Origin: Methylorubrum suomiense
Lineage (GTDB): Bacteria > Pseudomonadota > Alphaproteobacteria > Rhizobiales > Beijerinckiaceae
DNA: 64,000 nucleotides
Reading direction: 5' to 3'
Assembly (NCBI RefSeq): GCF_022179765.1
Contig: NZ_BPRE01000001.1
Coordinates: 310,001 to 374,000, forward strand
In this document: positions 17,251 to 26,879 of the stretch, in pieces
Layout: the number at the start of each line of letters is the position of its first letter
Position numbering within the stretch: position 1 is the first letter of the stretch
Notes under the pieces: generated by a model
Databases searched by the model: none
Seen by the model: the letters and a program-made list of their open reading frames with translations, nothing else
What the model was told of the DNA's origin: nothing
Position numbers and translations under genes: made by a program

Positions 17251-17805
17251 ATGGACATCGCCGATTTCGACCGCCCCGCCGCGACCGTCGCGGCGGCGCT
17301 GATCGGGCATGTCCTCCTCGTCGAGGGCGTCGGCGGCACCATCGTCGAGACCGAAGCCTATGACCGCACCGACCCCGCCTCCCACAGCTTCGCGGGGCCG
17401 ACCCGGCGCAATGCCAGCATGTTCGGGCCGCCGGGGCGGGCCTATGTCTACCGCTCCTACGGCCTGCACTGGTGCCTGAACCTCGTCTGCGAGAGCGGCA
17501 GCGCCGTGCTGCTCCGGGCGCTCGCCCCATCGGCGGGTCTCGACACCATGCGCGCCCGCCGCGGCCTCGACGATCCGCGACGGCTCTGTGCCGGCCCCGG
17601 CCGCCTCGCCCAGGCCCTCGGCATCGACGCCTCGCATGACGGCGCGGCGCTCGACCGGGCGCCCTTCGCCTGGGGTCCGCCGGAGGGTCCGGTGGCGGTG
17701 GCGGCCACGACCCGCATCGGCATCACCAAGGCAGCCGAGACGCCGTGGCGCTTCCTGCTGGCCGGCTCGCCCTATGTCAGCCGACCGCTGCCGCGGACGC
17801 GATAG
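17251..17805 (+). CDS. DNA-3-methyladenine glycosylase (AAG/Mpg type)
   Basis: Removes alkylated purines from DNA in base-excision repair. It is 184 residues, like bacterial members of the AAG family. Hallmarks are IVETEAYDRTDPASHS with the catalytic Glu, then RRNASMFGPPGRAYVYRSYG, then HWCLNLVCE and LCAGPGRLAQALGI. Nine bases after RNase HI, probably one transcript, so this is a small DNA-maintenance pair. A repeat element that could act as a transcript end follows at 17838. Confidence 0.94.
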   Translation: MDIADFDRPAATVAAALIGHVLLVEGVGGTIVETEAYDRTDPASHSFAGPTRRNASMFGPPGRAYVYRSYGLHWCLNLVCESGSAVLLRALAPSAGLDTMRARRGLDDPRRLCAGPGRLAQALGIDASHDGAALDRAPFAWGPPEGPVAVAATTRIGITKAAETPWRFLLAGSPYVSRPLPRTR

Positions 17806-17837
17806 GGCTGTCCGGCACCACGCATCTCCCATTCACC

Positions 17838-17884
17838 CCCCGCATCCCGAGGCCTCGCTCCGCTTCGCGCCTCAGGATGCGGGG
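17838..17884. repeat. Intergenic palindromic repeat, copy 1 (short form)
   Basis: CCCCGCATCCCGAGG (17838-17852) faces CCTCAGGATGCGGGG (17870-17884), one mismatch, around GCTCCGCTTCGCG-type sequence. It shares the CTCAGGATG core and CTTCGC interior with the copies at 33456, 49481 and 58621. It sits between convergent genes and could end both transcripts. Confidence 0.75.
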
Positions 17885-17912
17885 ATGGAGGGAAGGGGGA
17901 GTGTCAAAACCG

Positions 17913-19130
17913 TCAGGTCTCGACGAGGCCGGCGCTCGATTCCGACAAGCCATGCCCGTGCGGCTCGGCCAGATAGGCCTCCGAGCGCATCTCGATCAAA
18001 CGGGAGACGGTGCGATCGAACTCGAAGGCCTCACGGCCGTCCGTCGCGGTGTAGAGCCTCGGCGGCTCGGCCTCGGCCGAGGCGACGAGCTTCACCTTGG
18101 CGTCGTAGAGCGTATCAACCAGCGTGATGAAGCGCTTGGCCTCGTTGCGCTCGGCCTCGCCCATCACCGGGATCCCGGAGACGATCAGTGTGTGGAAGGT
18201 GACGGCGAGCGCCATGTAATCGGAGGCACCCAGCGGGTTTCGGCACAGATCGTCGAAGGTGAAGCGGGCCACGCCCCCCGCCTCTTCCGGCACCGTCACC
18301 GTGCGGCCCTTCACCCGGATCGTGCCGGGGCGGCCCTTCGCCTTGCCGGTGAGCCCGCGGAAGGCGGCGTCGAGGGCTTCCGCCGCGGCGGCATCCGCGG
18401 GCACATGGTAGACCGAAGCGCCGCCGAGCTTCTCCAGGCGGAAATCCGTGCGGGAATCGAGGCGCAGAACGGTCACGCGCTCCTTCAGCTCCGCCACGAA
18501 GGGCAGGAACAGGGCACGGTTGAGCCCGCCCTCGTAGAGCCGGTCGGGTTCGACATTCGAGGTGGCCACCACCGTGACGCCGTGCCGGAACAAGGCCGCG
18601 AACAGGCGGCCGAGGAGCATCGCGTCGGCGATATCGGTGACGGTGAACTCGTCGAAGCACAGGAGCGTGGCCTCCGCCGCGAGCGCCTCGGCGACCGGCG
18701 GGATCGGATCGTCGCCCTTGGCCTCGCCGCTCTTCACCGCCTGCCGATGGGCATGGATGCGCTCATGCGCGTCGGCCATGAAGCCGTGAAAATGCACCCG
18801 CCGCTTCGGACCGGGTGCCGCCTCGTGGAACAGATCCATCAGCATGGTCTTGCCGCGGCCGACCGAGCCCCAGACATAGAGCCCCTTGGTCGGCTCCGGC
18901 CCGTCGTCCTTGCGGCCGAACAGCCAGCCGAGCGCGCTGCCCTTCTTCGCCCGCCGCCGCCGCGACAGGGCCTGCACCAGGTCGTCGAGAGCCGTCACGA
19001 GGCGCATCTGCGCCGGGTCGCGCTCGATCGTCCGGGCGGCGACGAGGGCGTCGTAGCGCTGACGCACCGGGCCGGGGGAGACCGCGCCGGCGACGGCGTG
19101 GTCGGAAGGGGCGAGCTTGTCCGTGGGCAT
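17913..19130 (-). CDS. zapE: ZapE/AFG1-type cell-division ATPase
   Basis: AFG1-family P-loop ATPase that binds FtsZ and supports division under stress. It is 405 residues. Walker A is GSVGRGKT at about 88-95 (Lys94), followed by the family RVHFHGFMADAHERIH segment. Walker B is LLCFDEF near 158, then a sensor-like VVATSNVEPDRLY. Start ATG 19130. Divergent from the GNAT gene across 315 bases. Cytoplasmic, possibly membrane-associated at the septum. Confidence 0.93.
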   Translation of the reverse strand: MPTDKLAPSDHAVAGAVSPGPVRQRYDALVAARTIERDPAQMRLVTALDDLVQALSRRRRAKKGSALGWLFGRKDDGPEPTKGLYVWGSVGRGKTMLMDLFHEAAPGPKRRVHFHGFMADAHERIHAHRQAVKSGEAKGDDPIPPVAEALAAEATLLCFDEFTVTDIADAMLLGRLFAALFRHGVTVVATSNVEPDRLYEGGLNRALFLPFVAELKERVTVLRLDSRTDFRLEKLGGASVYHVPADAAAAEALDAAFRGLTGKAKGRPGTIRVKGRTVTVPEEAGGVARFTFDDLCRNPLGASDYMALAVTFHTLIVSGIPVMGEAERNEAKRFITLVDTLYDAKVKLVASAEAEPPRLYTATDGREAFEFDRTVSRLIEMRSEAYLAEPHGHGLSESSAGLVET

Positions 19131-19250
19131 CCCGGGCCGCGTCGATGAGCGGCCCTCTCCGGCCGAAGGGTCTCCTAGTGCCGCGCCCTCCGATCCGGAT
19201 CAAGCCGAAGGGCCGCCGCGGACCGGGGAACGCCGCCCGAGGCGGGCCGT

Positions 19251-19264
19251 CGTGGCATGCCACG
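19251..19264. promoter_or_regulatory. 14-bp perfect palindrome in the zapE-GNAT divergent region
   Basis: CGTGGCATGCCACG is its own reverse complement and lies 120 bases before the zapE start. It may be a binding site for a dimeric regulator. The 315-base region (19131-19445) otherwise shows no gene. Confidence 0.35.
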
Positions 19265-19445
19265 TCATGATCCGGTGATCCGTCTCCCGAGGCCCGAGAC
19301 GCGGGCGCCGCCGGCTCGGGGGCAGACCGGCGCGCACAAGGCAGCCATGCAGCCCAACCGGCCGATTCGGCATTTTGCTGCGTTGCAACAAATCCGGTTC
19401 GTCGCCAGTTTCCGCCCCGGGAGGGGGAGCGTCGCCGCCATCGAC

Positions 19446-20093
19446 ATGCGTCGAGCAGGCACTGAAGTGAAGTCGCGTCTCATGTCCTTATCGGACGTTT
19501 CCTCCCGCACCCCGCCCGCCGCGGGGACGATCTGCCGCCGTCTCTGGCCGAGCGACGCCGCTGCCGTGCGGGCGCATTTCCTGCGCCTCGACCCGGAAGC
19601 CCGCGCGAGTCGCTTCATGGCCGCCCTCGGCGACGGCGCCGTGGCGGCCCATGCCGACCGCGCGATGCGGGCGCCGGGGCTGATGTTCGGCCTCTTCGTC
19701 GACGGCGTCCTGCGGGGATTGGCGGAACTGCGTCCCCTCGGCGTCGAGGGACGGTCGGGCCGGTTCGGCGTCCGGGCCGAGGGCGCGCTCGCCGTCGAGC
19801 CGGGCTTTCGCCGGGCCGGTCATGGCGGCCTGCTACTGGAGCGCCTGGCCGAAGCCGCCCGGAACCGCGCCGTGCGCGAACTCCACCTGCGCTGCCTGCC
19901 CGCGAACGCGGCGATGCGGCGCCTCGCCGGCCGTCTCGGCGCGGAACTTCGCCTCCGCGACGGCGAGAGCGAGGCGAAGCTGCGCCTCACGCGGCCGACG
20001 ATGCTCTCGCTCTGGCGAGAGGGCGTGGAAGGGATGCTCGATCTCGGGCTCGCCGCGGCGGCGGCCCCGGCCCCGCTGCCGCGGGCCGCATAG
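19446..20093 (+). CDS. GNAT-family N-acetyltransferase
   Basis: Acetyl-CoA-dependent acetyltransferase fold of unknown substrate. The body runs ICRRLWPSDAAAVRAHF at the N-terminus, LFVDGVLRGLAELRPL in the central strands, and the acetyl-CoA loop region VEPGFRRAGHGGLLLERL. The start is uncertain: ATG 19446 (used here, 215 residues) has a GGAGGGGGAG site 15 bases upstream, while GTG 19467 and ATG 19482 also fit. It faces ycgN convergently with 11 bases between stops. Confidence 0.8.
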   Translation: MRRAGTEVKSRLMSLSDVSSRTPPAAGTICRRLWPSDAAAVRAHFLRLDPEARASRFMAALGDGAVAAHADRAMRAPGLMFGLFVDGVLRGLAELRPLGVEGRSGRFGVRAEGALAVEPGFRRAGHGGLLLERLAEAARNRAVRELHLRCLPANAAMRRLAGRLGAELRLRDGESEAKLRLTRPTMLSLWREGVEGMLDLGLAAAAAPAPLPRAA

Positions 20094-20104
20094 GAATTGC
20101 GGCG

Positions 20105-20605
20105 TCAGGCCGCCTCGCCGGGCCAAGCCACGATCCGCTCGACATACTCCTCTTCCAAGAATTCCTCCTCGTTGCCGGAGACGCGTCCGCGCACGGAGAT
20201 GCCGGCCTCGTGGACACTGGCCCTGCGCCCGGAGATCAACGGGTGCCAGCCCGGCAGGTCGCGGCCCTCGCGCACGAGACGGTAGGCGCAGGTCGGCGGC
20301 AGCCACGGGATCTCGCGCACGGCCTCCGGGGTCAGCCGGACGCAATCCGGCACGCGCTTGGCCCGGTTGCGGTAGTCGCGGCAGCGGCAGGCATGGGCGT
20401 CCAGCAGGGTGCAGCCGATATCGGTGTGGTGGATCTCGCCGGTATCGTCGTCCTCGAGCTTCAGGAGGCAGCAGCGACCGCAGCCGTCGCACAGGCTCTC
20501 CCACTCCGCCGGGTTCATTTCTTCGAGGGTCTTGGTCCGCCAGAACGGCCCCTCGCCGCGCTCCGCCATGATCTCGGCGCCTCGCCCTGTTTCGTCACGT
20601 TCCAT
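20105..20605 (-). CDS. YcgN-like (UPF0260) cysteine-cluster protein
   Basis: 166 residues. Conserved Cys cluster: [15 protein letters not shown], then [15 protein letters not shown], then VPDCVRL and PTCAYRL. The pattern matches the UPF0260/YkgJ zinc- or iron-binding family; the exact biochemical role is unknown. The frame remains open far upstream as an antisense artefact of the PBP gene, but ATG 20605 gives the normal family length. Divergent from the PBP1A gene. Confidence 0.88.
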   Translation of the reverse strand: MERDETGRGAEIMAERGEGPFWRTKTLEEMNPAEWESLCDGCGRCCLLKLEDDDTGEIHHTDIGCTLLDAHACRCRDYRNRAKRVPDCVRLTPEAVREIPWLPPTCAYRLVREGRDLPGWHPLISGRRASVHEAGISVRGRVSGNEEEFLEEEYVERIVAWPGEAA

Positions 20606-20944
20606 TCCGGGACGGGGCCCCTCCTGCCGCATGGCGGGGGAAGGGGCAAGCGCGGCCGCTCCATGATTCGCCGCCGTCATGACGGGGCCGCGGCGATCCG
20701 GCGCCCGCCCTCCGCCACACCTGTGCCCGGATCGGCGGTGAGGTTGGAGCCGGATCGACCCCGTTAAGGTTAAGTGAAACTCAAGACCCGCCGGATGGGC
20801 CGGCGGTGCGGACGCTGCGTTCCTTAACGGATACGAAAGCTCGCAGCCTCGCCCCTGTCCTGATACAGAACGTGGGGGGATCGTCGCGGACGGAAGGCCG
20901 GGTGCTCCAGGCCGGCCTCGAATGGAAGAAGAGCGGATCAGCCC
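20606..20944. other. Divergent region between ycgN and the PBP gene
   Basis: 339 bases without a convincing gene. A hairpin CCGCCGG/CCGGCGG lies near 20788-20807, and locally A+T-richer sequence (GTTAAGGTTAAGTG near 20764-20777 and CCTTAACGGATACG near 20822-20835) may hold the PBP promoter. No riboswitch or terminator recognised. Confidence 0.4.
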
Positions 20945-23212
20945 GTGCGCCTGCCCAGCCTCCAGTCGCTGAAGACACGGCTCTCCCGGGGCGCGCTCGC
21001 CTTCGATGCCTGGGTCAATGCCGGGCTCTACGAGGGCGGCCATTCCACCACCGAAGCCTATGAGCGCTTCCAGGCCCGGATGCAGATCTTCGCCTTCCGT
21101 GGCTGGAAGCGCGTCGCCCTCGATCTGACCAGCGAGGGCATCACCATCGGCACGGCCGGGGCGATGCTGCTGCTGTTCCTGGCCCAGCCCGCCTTCAACC
21201 TCACGAGCGACAACTGGCTGAAAGCCCAGGATCTCGCCGTCACCTTCCTCGACCGCTACGGCACCGAGGTCGGGCGGCGCGGCATCAAGCACGACGACTC
21301 GCTCAAGTTCGACGACTTCCCCGAACTGATGATCAAGGCGCTGCTCTCGACCGAGGACCGGCGCTTCTACGAGCATTACGGCATCGACCCGATCGGCACC
21401 GCCCGCGCGCTCGTCTCGAACTCGTCCGGCAAGGGCGGGACGCAGGGCGGCTCGACGCTGACCCAGCAGCTCGCCAAGAACCTGTTCCTCTCCAACGAGC
21501 GCTCGCTGGAGCGCAAGGTGAACGAGGCGTTCCTGGCCTTCTGGCTGGAGAGCCACCTCACCAAGAACCAGATCCTCAAGCTCTATCTCGACCGCGCCTA
21601 TATGGGCGGCGGCACCTTCGGCGCCGTGGCGGCGGCCGATTACTATTTCGGCAAGCGGCTTCAGGACGTGACCCTGGCCGAGGCCGCGATGCTGGCGGGC
21701 CTGTTCAAGGCGCCGACGAAGTACTCCCCCAACGTCAACCTGCCCGCCGCCCGCGGCCGGGCGGTGGACGTGCTGCACAACATGGTCGAGGCGGGTTTCG
21801 TCACGGAGGGCCAGATCCAGACGGCCTTGCGCAACCCGGCCACCCCGGTCACGCGGACCCGCGACATCACCGCCGACTACTATCTCGACTGGGCCTTCAA
21901 CGAGGTCCGGCGGATGGCCGATGCCGGCAAGCTGCGCTCCGACCGGGTGCTGACCGTCAAGACGCCGCTCGATCTCTCCATCCAGAGGTCGGCCGATCAG
22001 GCGGTCGAAGGCATGTTGCGGCGCCTCGGCGATCAGTACGACGTGGACGAGGCGGGCGTGGTGATCCTCGATCCGGACGGGGCGCTCCGGGCGATGGTCG
22101 GCGGGGCCGATTACGGCGAGAGCCAGTTCAACCGCGCCACCGACGCGCTGCGCCAGCCCGGCTCCTCGTTCAAGCCCTACGTCTACGCCGCGGCCCTGGC
22201 CTCGGGCCTCTACAAGCCGGATTCGCCCGTGGTCGATTCGCCGGTCTGCGTCGGCAATTGGTGCCCGCAGAATTACGGCCGTTCCTATTCCGGCCGCCAG
22301 CCGCTGTGGCTCGCGGTGGCGAAATCCGTCAACACGATCCCGATCAAGATCACCACGGCCATCGGCAAGGGCATGGGCATCACCCACGAGTGGAATGCCG
22401 CCAAGGCGGGGCGCGCCAAGGTGATCCAGCTCGCCAAGGCGATGGGCGTGACGACGCCGCTGACCGACACGCCGTCCCTGCCGATCGGCGCCACCGAGGT
22501 GACGGTCATGGATCAGGCCGCGGGCTTCGCCGTGTTCGCCAATGGCGGTCGGCTCGCCAAGCCCTACGCCGCCGTCGAAGTGAAGAATTCGAGCGGCGAG
22601 GTGATCTACCGCCACGCGGACGAGAAGCCGGTCCAGGTGCTGTCGTCCCAGGTCACCGCCGACATGAACTACATGCTTAACAAGGTGGTTGAGGAAGGCA
22701 CCGCGCGCAAAGCCCAGATCGAGGGCGTGAAGGTGGCGGGCAAGACCGGCACGACCAACGGCTACCGCGACGCGTGGTTCGTCGGCTACACCGGCAATTA
22801 CGTCGGCGCCGTCTGGTACGGCAACGACGACCACAGCCCGACCAACAAGATGACCGGCGGTTCGCTCCCCGCGATGACGTGGCACGAGATCATGGCACCG
22901 GCGCATCAGGGCATCGAGCTGAAGCCGATACCGGGGCTGAACGACCGCAAGGGCAGCCCCCAGGTGGCCCAGGCCGAGACGACGGGTACGGCGGCGAGCG
23001 CGGGCGGACGGCTGTCGCGCCGCTCCTTCGAGGTCCTGTCCGGCCTCAACGGCCTGTTCCGCAGCGTCGAGGCGGAGCGGTCGGCCGCGACGCAGCCGGG
23101 CGCGGACCGGCCGGCGCGCCAGGGCGCCCTCGGCACGCAGCGCCAAGTGCCCGGCCTCGCCCCGGTCGATGTCGCCGAGGGCGCCCGCGCCACCGGCTTC
23201 GGAACGCCCTGA
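20945..23212 (+). CDS. Class A penicillin-binding protein (PBP1A family)
   Basis: Bifunctional peptidoglycan glycosyltransferase and transpeptidase, anchored in the inner membrane. It is 755 residues. There is a cytoplasmic N-terminus, a membrane helix at about 60-82 ([17 protein letters not shown]), and GT51 with catalytic Glu137 in [16 protein letters not shown] and [15 protein letters not shown]. The transpeptidase has SSFK (Ser407), SVN and KTGTTNG. GTG 20945 was chosen because it directly precedes [16 protein letters not shown]. The C-terminal 80 residues are Ala/Arg/Gln-rich and variable. The DUF1214 gene starts 10 bases later. Confidence 0.95.
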   Translation: MRLPSLQSLKTRLSRGALAFDAWVNAGLYEGGHSTTEAYERFQARMQIFAFRGWKRVALDLTSEGITIGTAGAMLLLFLAQPAFNLTSDNWLKAQDLAVTFLDRYGTEVGRRGIKHDDSLKFDDFPELMIKALLSTEDRRFYEHYGIDPIGTARALVSNSSGKGGTQGGSTLTQQLAKNLFLSNERSLERKVNEAFLAFWLESHLTKNQILKLYLDRAYMGGGTFGAVAAADYYFGKRLQDVTLAEAAMLAGLFKAPTKYSPNVNLPAARGRAVDVLHNMVEAGFVTEGQIQTALRNPATPVTRTRDITADYYLDWAFNEVRRMADAGKLRSDRVLTVKTPLDLSIQRSADQAVEGMLRRLGDQYDVDEAGVVILDPDGALRAMVGGADYGESQFNRATDALRQPGSSFKPYVYAAALASGLYKPDSPVVDSPVCVGNWCPQNYGRSYSGRQPLWLAVAKSVNTIPIKITTAIGKGMGITHEWNAAKAGRAKVIQLAKAMGVTTPLTDTPSLPIGATEVTVMDQAAGFAVFANGGRLAKPYAAVEVKNSSGEVIYRHADEKPVQVLSSQVTADMNYMLNKVVEEGTARKAQIEGVKVAGKTGTTNGYRDAWFVGYTGNYVGAVWYGNDDHSPTNKMTGGSLPAMTWHEIMAPAHQGIELKPIPGLNDRKGSPQVAQAETTGTAASAGGRLSRRSFEVLSGLNGLFRSVEAERSAATQPGADRPARQGALGTQRQVPGLAPVDVAEGARATGFGTP

Positions 23213-23222
23213 GCGCTCCGGC

Positions 23223-23906
23223 ATGGACATGCAGGCACCGACCGGATCCGGCCCGGCGGCCCGGACGCCCGCACGGCGGGGGACGCTCTCCGGCCTCGGC
23301 GCGCATCTGCGCGGCGCGGTCTCGCGCAGTTCGCGGGTCGGGCTCGTCGTCTACGCGCTGACGCTCGGCGGCATCCTCGGCCTCGTCAGCGCCGACTACG
23401 CCACGAGCGGCGGCTACCCCTTCGGCGGCACCGCGATCGGCAGCTGGACGGCTTGGCCCAAGGCCGGGTCCCTGGATGCGGACCCCTATTCGCGTGCCGT
23501 CAACGCGCGGCGCGGCGACATTCCCCTCGCGGTCGGCGAGGGCATGCTGCTCACGGCCGCCGTGGACGATGACGGCCGGGCGCTGGACGCCGCCTGCACC
23601 TACCGGCTCTCGGGCATGACGCCCCCGGCCCGCGCCTGGACGCTCACCGTCACCGGCCGCGGTGCCACGGAGCAGGCGCCGATCCGCGAGGGCTTCACCT
23701 CCACCGAGATCCTCCGCGAGGCCGACGGACTGTTCGCGATCCTTCTCTCCCCCGAGGTCCAGCCCGGCAATTGGCTGCCGATGCCGCGCCCGCGCGGGCC
23801 GGTGCGCCTCGCCCTGCGCCTCTACGACACGCCGGTGGCCGCGAGCGTCAGTTCGCTCGACCGGGACAGCCTGCCGGCGATCGCGCGCGTGGGATGCGCC
23901 CGATGA
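23223..23906 (+). CDS. DUF1214-domain membrane-anchored protein
   Basis: 227 residues. It has a cytoplasmic basic N-terminus, one membrane helix ([22 protein letters not shown], about 40-60), then an extracytoplasmic domain with [20 protein letters not shown] and the C-terminal [12 protein letters not shown] typical of DUF1214. Biochemical role unknown. It starts 10 bases after the PBP stop and its stop overlaps the next ATG (ATGA), so it travels with a DUF1254 protein. Position behind a cell-wall synthase suggests an envelope role, but this is inference. Confidence 0.82.
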   Translation: MDMQAPTGSGPAARTPARRGTLSGLGAHLRGAVSRSSRVGLVVYALTLGGILGLVSADYATSGGYPFGGTAIGSWTAWPKAGSLDADPYSRAVNARRGDIPLAVGEGMLLTAAVDDDGRALDAACTYRLSGMTPPARAWTLTVTGRGATEQAPIREGFTSTEILREADGLFAILLSPEVQPGNWLPMPRPRGPVRLALRLYDTPVAASVSSLDRDSLPAIARVGCAR

Positions 23907-24499
23907 GACGGGGCCCGTTCCTCCTCGCCACCGCCGCCGGGCTGGTGCTGGCCGGCCTCGTCCACGTCGCGACCGTGCTGGCGATCCCGCGCTTCGCGGA
24001 GAGCGACGCCTTCTCCCGGGCGCAGGCCTCCGAGACCCTCGACCACCCCTTGCGCATCCACGGATTGTCCGGCGAGGCCCCGCCGCAGGAATCCTGGTTG
24101 CCCAACCCCGATCCGGCGGTGTCGGTGGGCGTCTGCTCCTACGATCTCGACGATGGGCCGATGCGGGTCTCGGCCCAGGCGGGGACGCTGATGCTCTCGG
24201 TCTCGGTCCATGCCCGGCGCGGCGCCTTCTACGCGCTGACCGATCAGGCGGCGGTGCGCGGCGGCCTCGACCTCGTGGTGATGACCCGGGCGCAGCTGGA
24301 CGAGGCGCTCGCCAACGATGTCGCCGGCGAGGTGACCCGGGACGTGCGGATCGTCGCGCCCGCCCGCCGGGGCTTCGCGGTGGTCCGGGTCATCGCCGCC
24401 CTGCCGAGCCAGCGCGCCGCCGCCGACGCCGCGGTCCAGGCGGTCGGCTGCACCATCGACAGTCCGGCCGAGCCGACGGCGGAGGACGGCAAGGGCTGA
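23903..24499 (+). CDS. DUF1254-type membrane-anchored protein
   Basis: 198 residues from ATG 23903 (overlap ATGA with the upstream stop; ATG 23894 is an alternative). One N-terminal helix (FLLATAAGLVLAGLVHVATVLAIP), then an extracytoplasmic domain with DPAVSVGVCSYDLDDGPMRV, FYALTDQAAVRGGLDLVVM and a C-terminal AVGCTIDS. This is the short form of DUF1254, usually paired with DUF1214. Function unknown. Two Cys (one in GVCSYDL, one near the end) might form a disulphide. Confidence 0.8.
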   Translation: MRRGPFLLATAAGLVLAGLVHVATVLAIPRFAESDAFSRAQASETLDHPLRIHGLSGEAPPQESWLPNPDPAVSVGVCSYDLDDGPMRVSAQAGTLMLSVSVHARRGAFYALTDQAAVRGGLDLVVMTRAQLDEALANDVAGEVTRDVRIVAPARRGFAVVRVIAALPSQRAAADAAVQAVGCTIDSPAEPTAEDGKG

Positions 24500-24638
24500 T
24501 CCCCCTGCCCCGCCCCCCCGCGGCGGCGAGCGGGGCGCTCCGGCGTCGTTCGAAGCCCCAACAGTCCCGGTTCGCGCTATACTGCCCCGGTGCCGCCCGC
24601 CGCCCGCGTGCGGGCCGAGGACCGGACGCGCCGCGCCC

Positions 24639-25937
24639 ATGGACGACCACACCGAATTCTGGTTCGCGGCGGGGATCGTCGGGATCGCGCTGATCCTGTC
24701 GGCCTTCTTCGCGGGCGCCGAGACCGCCTTCACCGCCGCTTCCCGGGCCCGAATCCTGGCTCTGGAGAATGCGGGCAGCCGGCAGGCCGGCATCGTCAAC
24801 CGGATCCTGGCCGGGCGCGAGCGGTTCATCGGCGCGATGCTGATCGGCTACAACGTCGTCGCCATCGGCGCGGCGGCCTTCACCACGGGCGTCCTGGTCC
24901 ACCTGTTCGGCAAAGTCGGCGTGCTCTACGCCACCGCCGCCCTGTCGGTGCTCGTCATCGCCTTCGCGCAGGTGCTGCCCAAGACCCTCGCGATCAACAA
25001 TCCCGACCGGATCGCCCTCGCCTCCGCCCGGCCGGTCGCCTTCGCGGTGGGGCTGCTCGGGCCGTTGGCGCTCGCCGTCGAGGCGCTGGTTCGGATGCTC
25101 CTGCGTCCCTTCGGCCTGTCGATCGATGCGGGCCGCTCGATCCTCACGCCCACCGAGGAGATCAGGGGCCAGGTCGCCCTGCTCCACCGCGAGGGCGGGG
25201 TCGAGAAGGCGCAGCGCGACATGCTGGGCGGGCTGCTCGATCTCGGCGAGCTGACGGTGGCCGAGGTGATGGTCCACCGCACCAAGATGCGCACCATCGA
25301 CGCCGGCCTCTCCTCAGAGGAGATCGTCCGGGCGGTGCTGGCCTCGCCCTACACTCGCATGCCGCTCTGGCGGGACAGCCACGAGAACATCGTCGGCGTG
25401 CTGCACGCCAAGGATCTGCTCCGGGCGCTGGATGCCGCGGGCGGCGTCGCGGCGGGCCTCAAGGTCGAGGCCTTGGCGCTGGAGACGTGGTTCGTGCCCG
25501 ACACCACGACCCTGCGGGACCAGCTCAAGGCCTTCCTGAACCGCAAGACGCACTTCGCCCTGGTGGTCGACGAGTACGGCGAGGTGATGGGGCTCGTGAC
25601 CCTCGAGGACATCCTGGAGGAGATCGTCGGCGACATCGCCGACGAGCACGATGTCGCCGTCTCCGGCGTCCGGCCGCAGGCGGACGGCTCGGTGCTGGCC
25701 GAGGGCAGCGTGGCGGTGCGCGACCTCAACCGGGCGATGGACTGGAACCTGCCCGATGCCGAGGCCACCACGGTGGCCGGCCTCGTGATCCACGAGGCCC
25801 GCGCCATCCCGGATGCCGGCACCGCCTTCAACTTCCACGGCTTCCGATTTCAGGTTCTGCGCAAGGCGCGCAACCGCATCACGTCGCTCCGCATCACGCG
25901 CCTCACCCCGGTCCCGGCGGCCCGTCGGGAGGCGTGA
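24639..25937 (+). CDS. HlyC/CorC (CNNM) family transporter
   Basis: 432 residues. An N-terminal CNNM/DUF21 membrane domain has three or four helices (residues about 8-165) with FAGAETAFTAASRAR and VLPKTLAINNP. A CBS pair follows (about 200-335, KMRTIDAG and THFALVVDEYGEVMGLVTLEDILEEIVG), then a CorC_HlyC domain (about 345-425). The family exports Mg2+/Co2+ or modulates divalent cations, with nucleotide sensing by the CBS pair. ATG 24639; the mRNA start may lie near the TATACT at 24578-24583. Confidence 0.9.
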   Translation: MDDHTEFWFAAGIVGIALILSAFFAGAETAFTAASRARILALENAGSRQAGIVNRILAGRERFIGAMLIGYNVVAIGAAAFTTGVLVHLFGKVGVLYATAALSVLVIAFAQVLPKTLAINNPDRIALASARPVAFAVGLLGPLALAVEALVRMLLRPFGLSIDAGRSILTPTEEIRGQVALLHREGGVEKAQRDMLGGLLDLGELTVAEVMVHRTKMRTIDAGLSSEEIVRAVLASPYTRMPLWRDSHENIVGVLHAKDLLRALDAAGGVAAGLKVEALALETWFVPDTTTLRDQLKAFLNRKTHFALVVDEYGEVMGLVTLEDILEEIVGDIADEHDVAVSGVRPQADGSVLAEGSVAVRDLNRAMDWNLPDAEATTVAGLVIHEARAIPDAGTAFNFHGFRFQVLRKARNRITSLRITRLTPVPAARREA

Positions 25938-26287
25938 GGCACCCAACCAAGTCCACCACCGGACGGCGCATTGGAGCCATCACCTGAGCGGGGGGTTGCG
26001 CTGCGCACAGTTTGATTGTGCCCTGCAAGATGTTCCTCTAATGTCTGGCACTTAGGTCTGTCGCACGCTGTCCGCCGCGCGATCATCCCGGCCTTCGCGC
26101 ATTTCCGGCGTGTTGGGCTGATGTTCGTGCGGTTCATCGTGCGTGCGCGGAGCCAGACTCGCCTTCGGCGGGTTGGCACTTCCGGGGGCCGATCATACTT
26201 GAGGTGGTTCGCCGCCCGTGCCCTGCCGTGTTCGACTCACAACCCACGGAGATCGAGGCGGGACGCGACGCGTAGTGAGGATCGACG
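25938..26287. other. Intergenic region upstream of the OhrR-like regulator
   Basis: 350 bases without a convincing gene; a 91-codon open frame here is Arg-rich and was rejected. A GCACA-N7-TGTGC inverted repeat lies at 26005-26021, about 270 bases before the regulator start. No terminator after the CorC gene was seen. Confidence 0.4.
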
Positions 26288-26767
26288 ATGAGTGACCTGG
26301 GACGGGACGACCCGCAAAGACTGGACAATCAGCTCTGCTTCGCCGTCTACGCAGCTGCGCACGCCTTCGGCCGCGCCTATCGCAACCTGCTCGCGCATCA
26401 CGAGCTGACCTACCCGCAATATCTCGTGCTGCTGGTCCTCTGGGAAGAAGAGGGCCTGTCGGTCAAGGAGATCGGTAGCCGGCTCTTCCTCGATTCCGGC
26501 ACGCTCACGCCGCTGCTGAAGCGGCTGGAAGCCTCGGGTCATGTCCGCCGGGCTCGCGACCGGCCGGACGAGCGACAGGTCAGCATCTTCCTGACCGAGA
26601 AGGGGCGTGGCCTCAAGGGACAGATGGACTGCGTGCCCAACACGGTCGGCGGCATGACCGGCATGTCGCTGGCGGAACGCCGCACGCTGCTGGAGAGCCT
26701 CGCGATGATGCGCGACTCCCTGCATGTCGGTGCGGCTGGCACGGATGCCGTCGCCGAACACGGCTGA
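26288..26767 (+). CDS. ohrR: OhrR-like MarR-family redox regulator
   Basis: Peroxide-sensing repressor type. It is 159 residues. The N-terminal LDNQLCFAVYAAAHAF holds the conserved reactive Cys17 and the Tyr near it. A winged helix follows (LTYPQYLVLLVLWEEEGLSVKEIG, then GTLTPLLKRLEASGHVRRARD). OhrR proteins are oxidised at this Cys by organic hydroperoxides and normally control an adjacent ohr gene; none is in the window. A bidirectional terminator follows. Ribosome site GAGGATCG precedes ATG 26288. Confidence 0.85.
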   Translation: MSDLGRDDPQRLDNQLCFAVYAAAHAFGRAYRNLLAHHELTYPQYLVLLVLWEEEGLSVKEIGSRLFLDSGTLTPLLKRLEASGHVRRARDRPDERQVSIFLTEKGRGLKGQMDCVPNTVGGMTGMSLAERRTLLESLAMMRDSLHVGAAGTDAVAEHG

Positions 26768-26807
26768 TCGGAATCCTCGGCGCGGCGGACCTGCGTCCCA
26801 GTTCGAC

Positions 26808-26837
26808 AAAAAGCCGCCTCGAAACCGAGGCGGCTTT
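26808..26837. terminator. Bidirectional intrinsic terminator between ohrR and cytochrome c
   Basis: AAAAGCCGCCTC at 26808-26819 pairs with GAGGCGGCTTTT at 26826-26837, loop GAAACC. A/T runs on both sides let it work on both strands for the convergent genes. Confidence 0.88.
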
Positions 26838-26879
26838 TCCGTTAGGCGCCGGACACGGAATCCGGCGCAACGCGTCCGG

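Noticed and set aside
20606..23230. Minus-strand open frame of over 1000 codons across the PBP gene
   Set aside because: Only its last 166 codons (20105-20605) match a real family. The rest is the antisense shadow of the PBP.
26016..26291. 91-codon open frame before ohrR
   Set aside because: Arg-rich, no recognisable motif, weak start context, and it overlaps the regulator's start.
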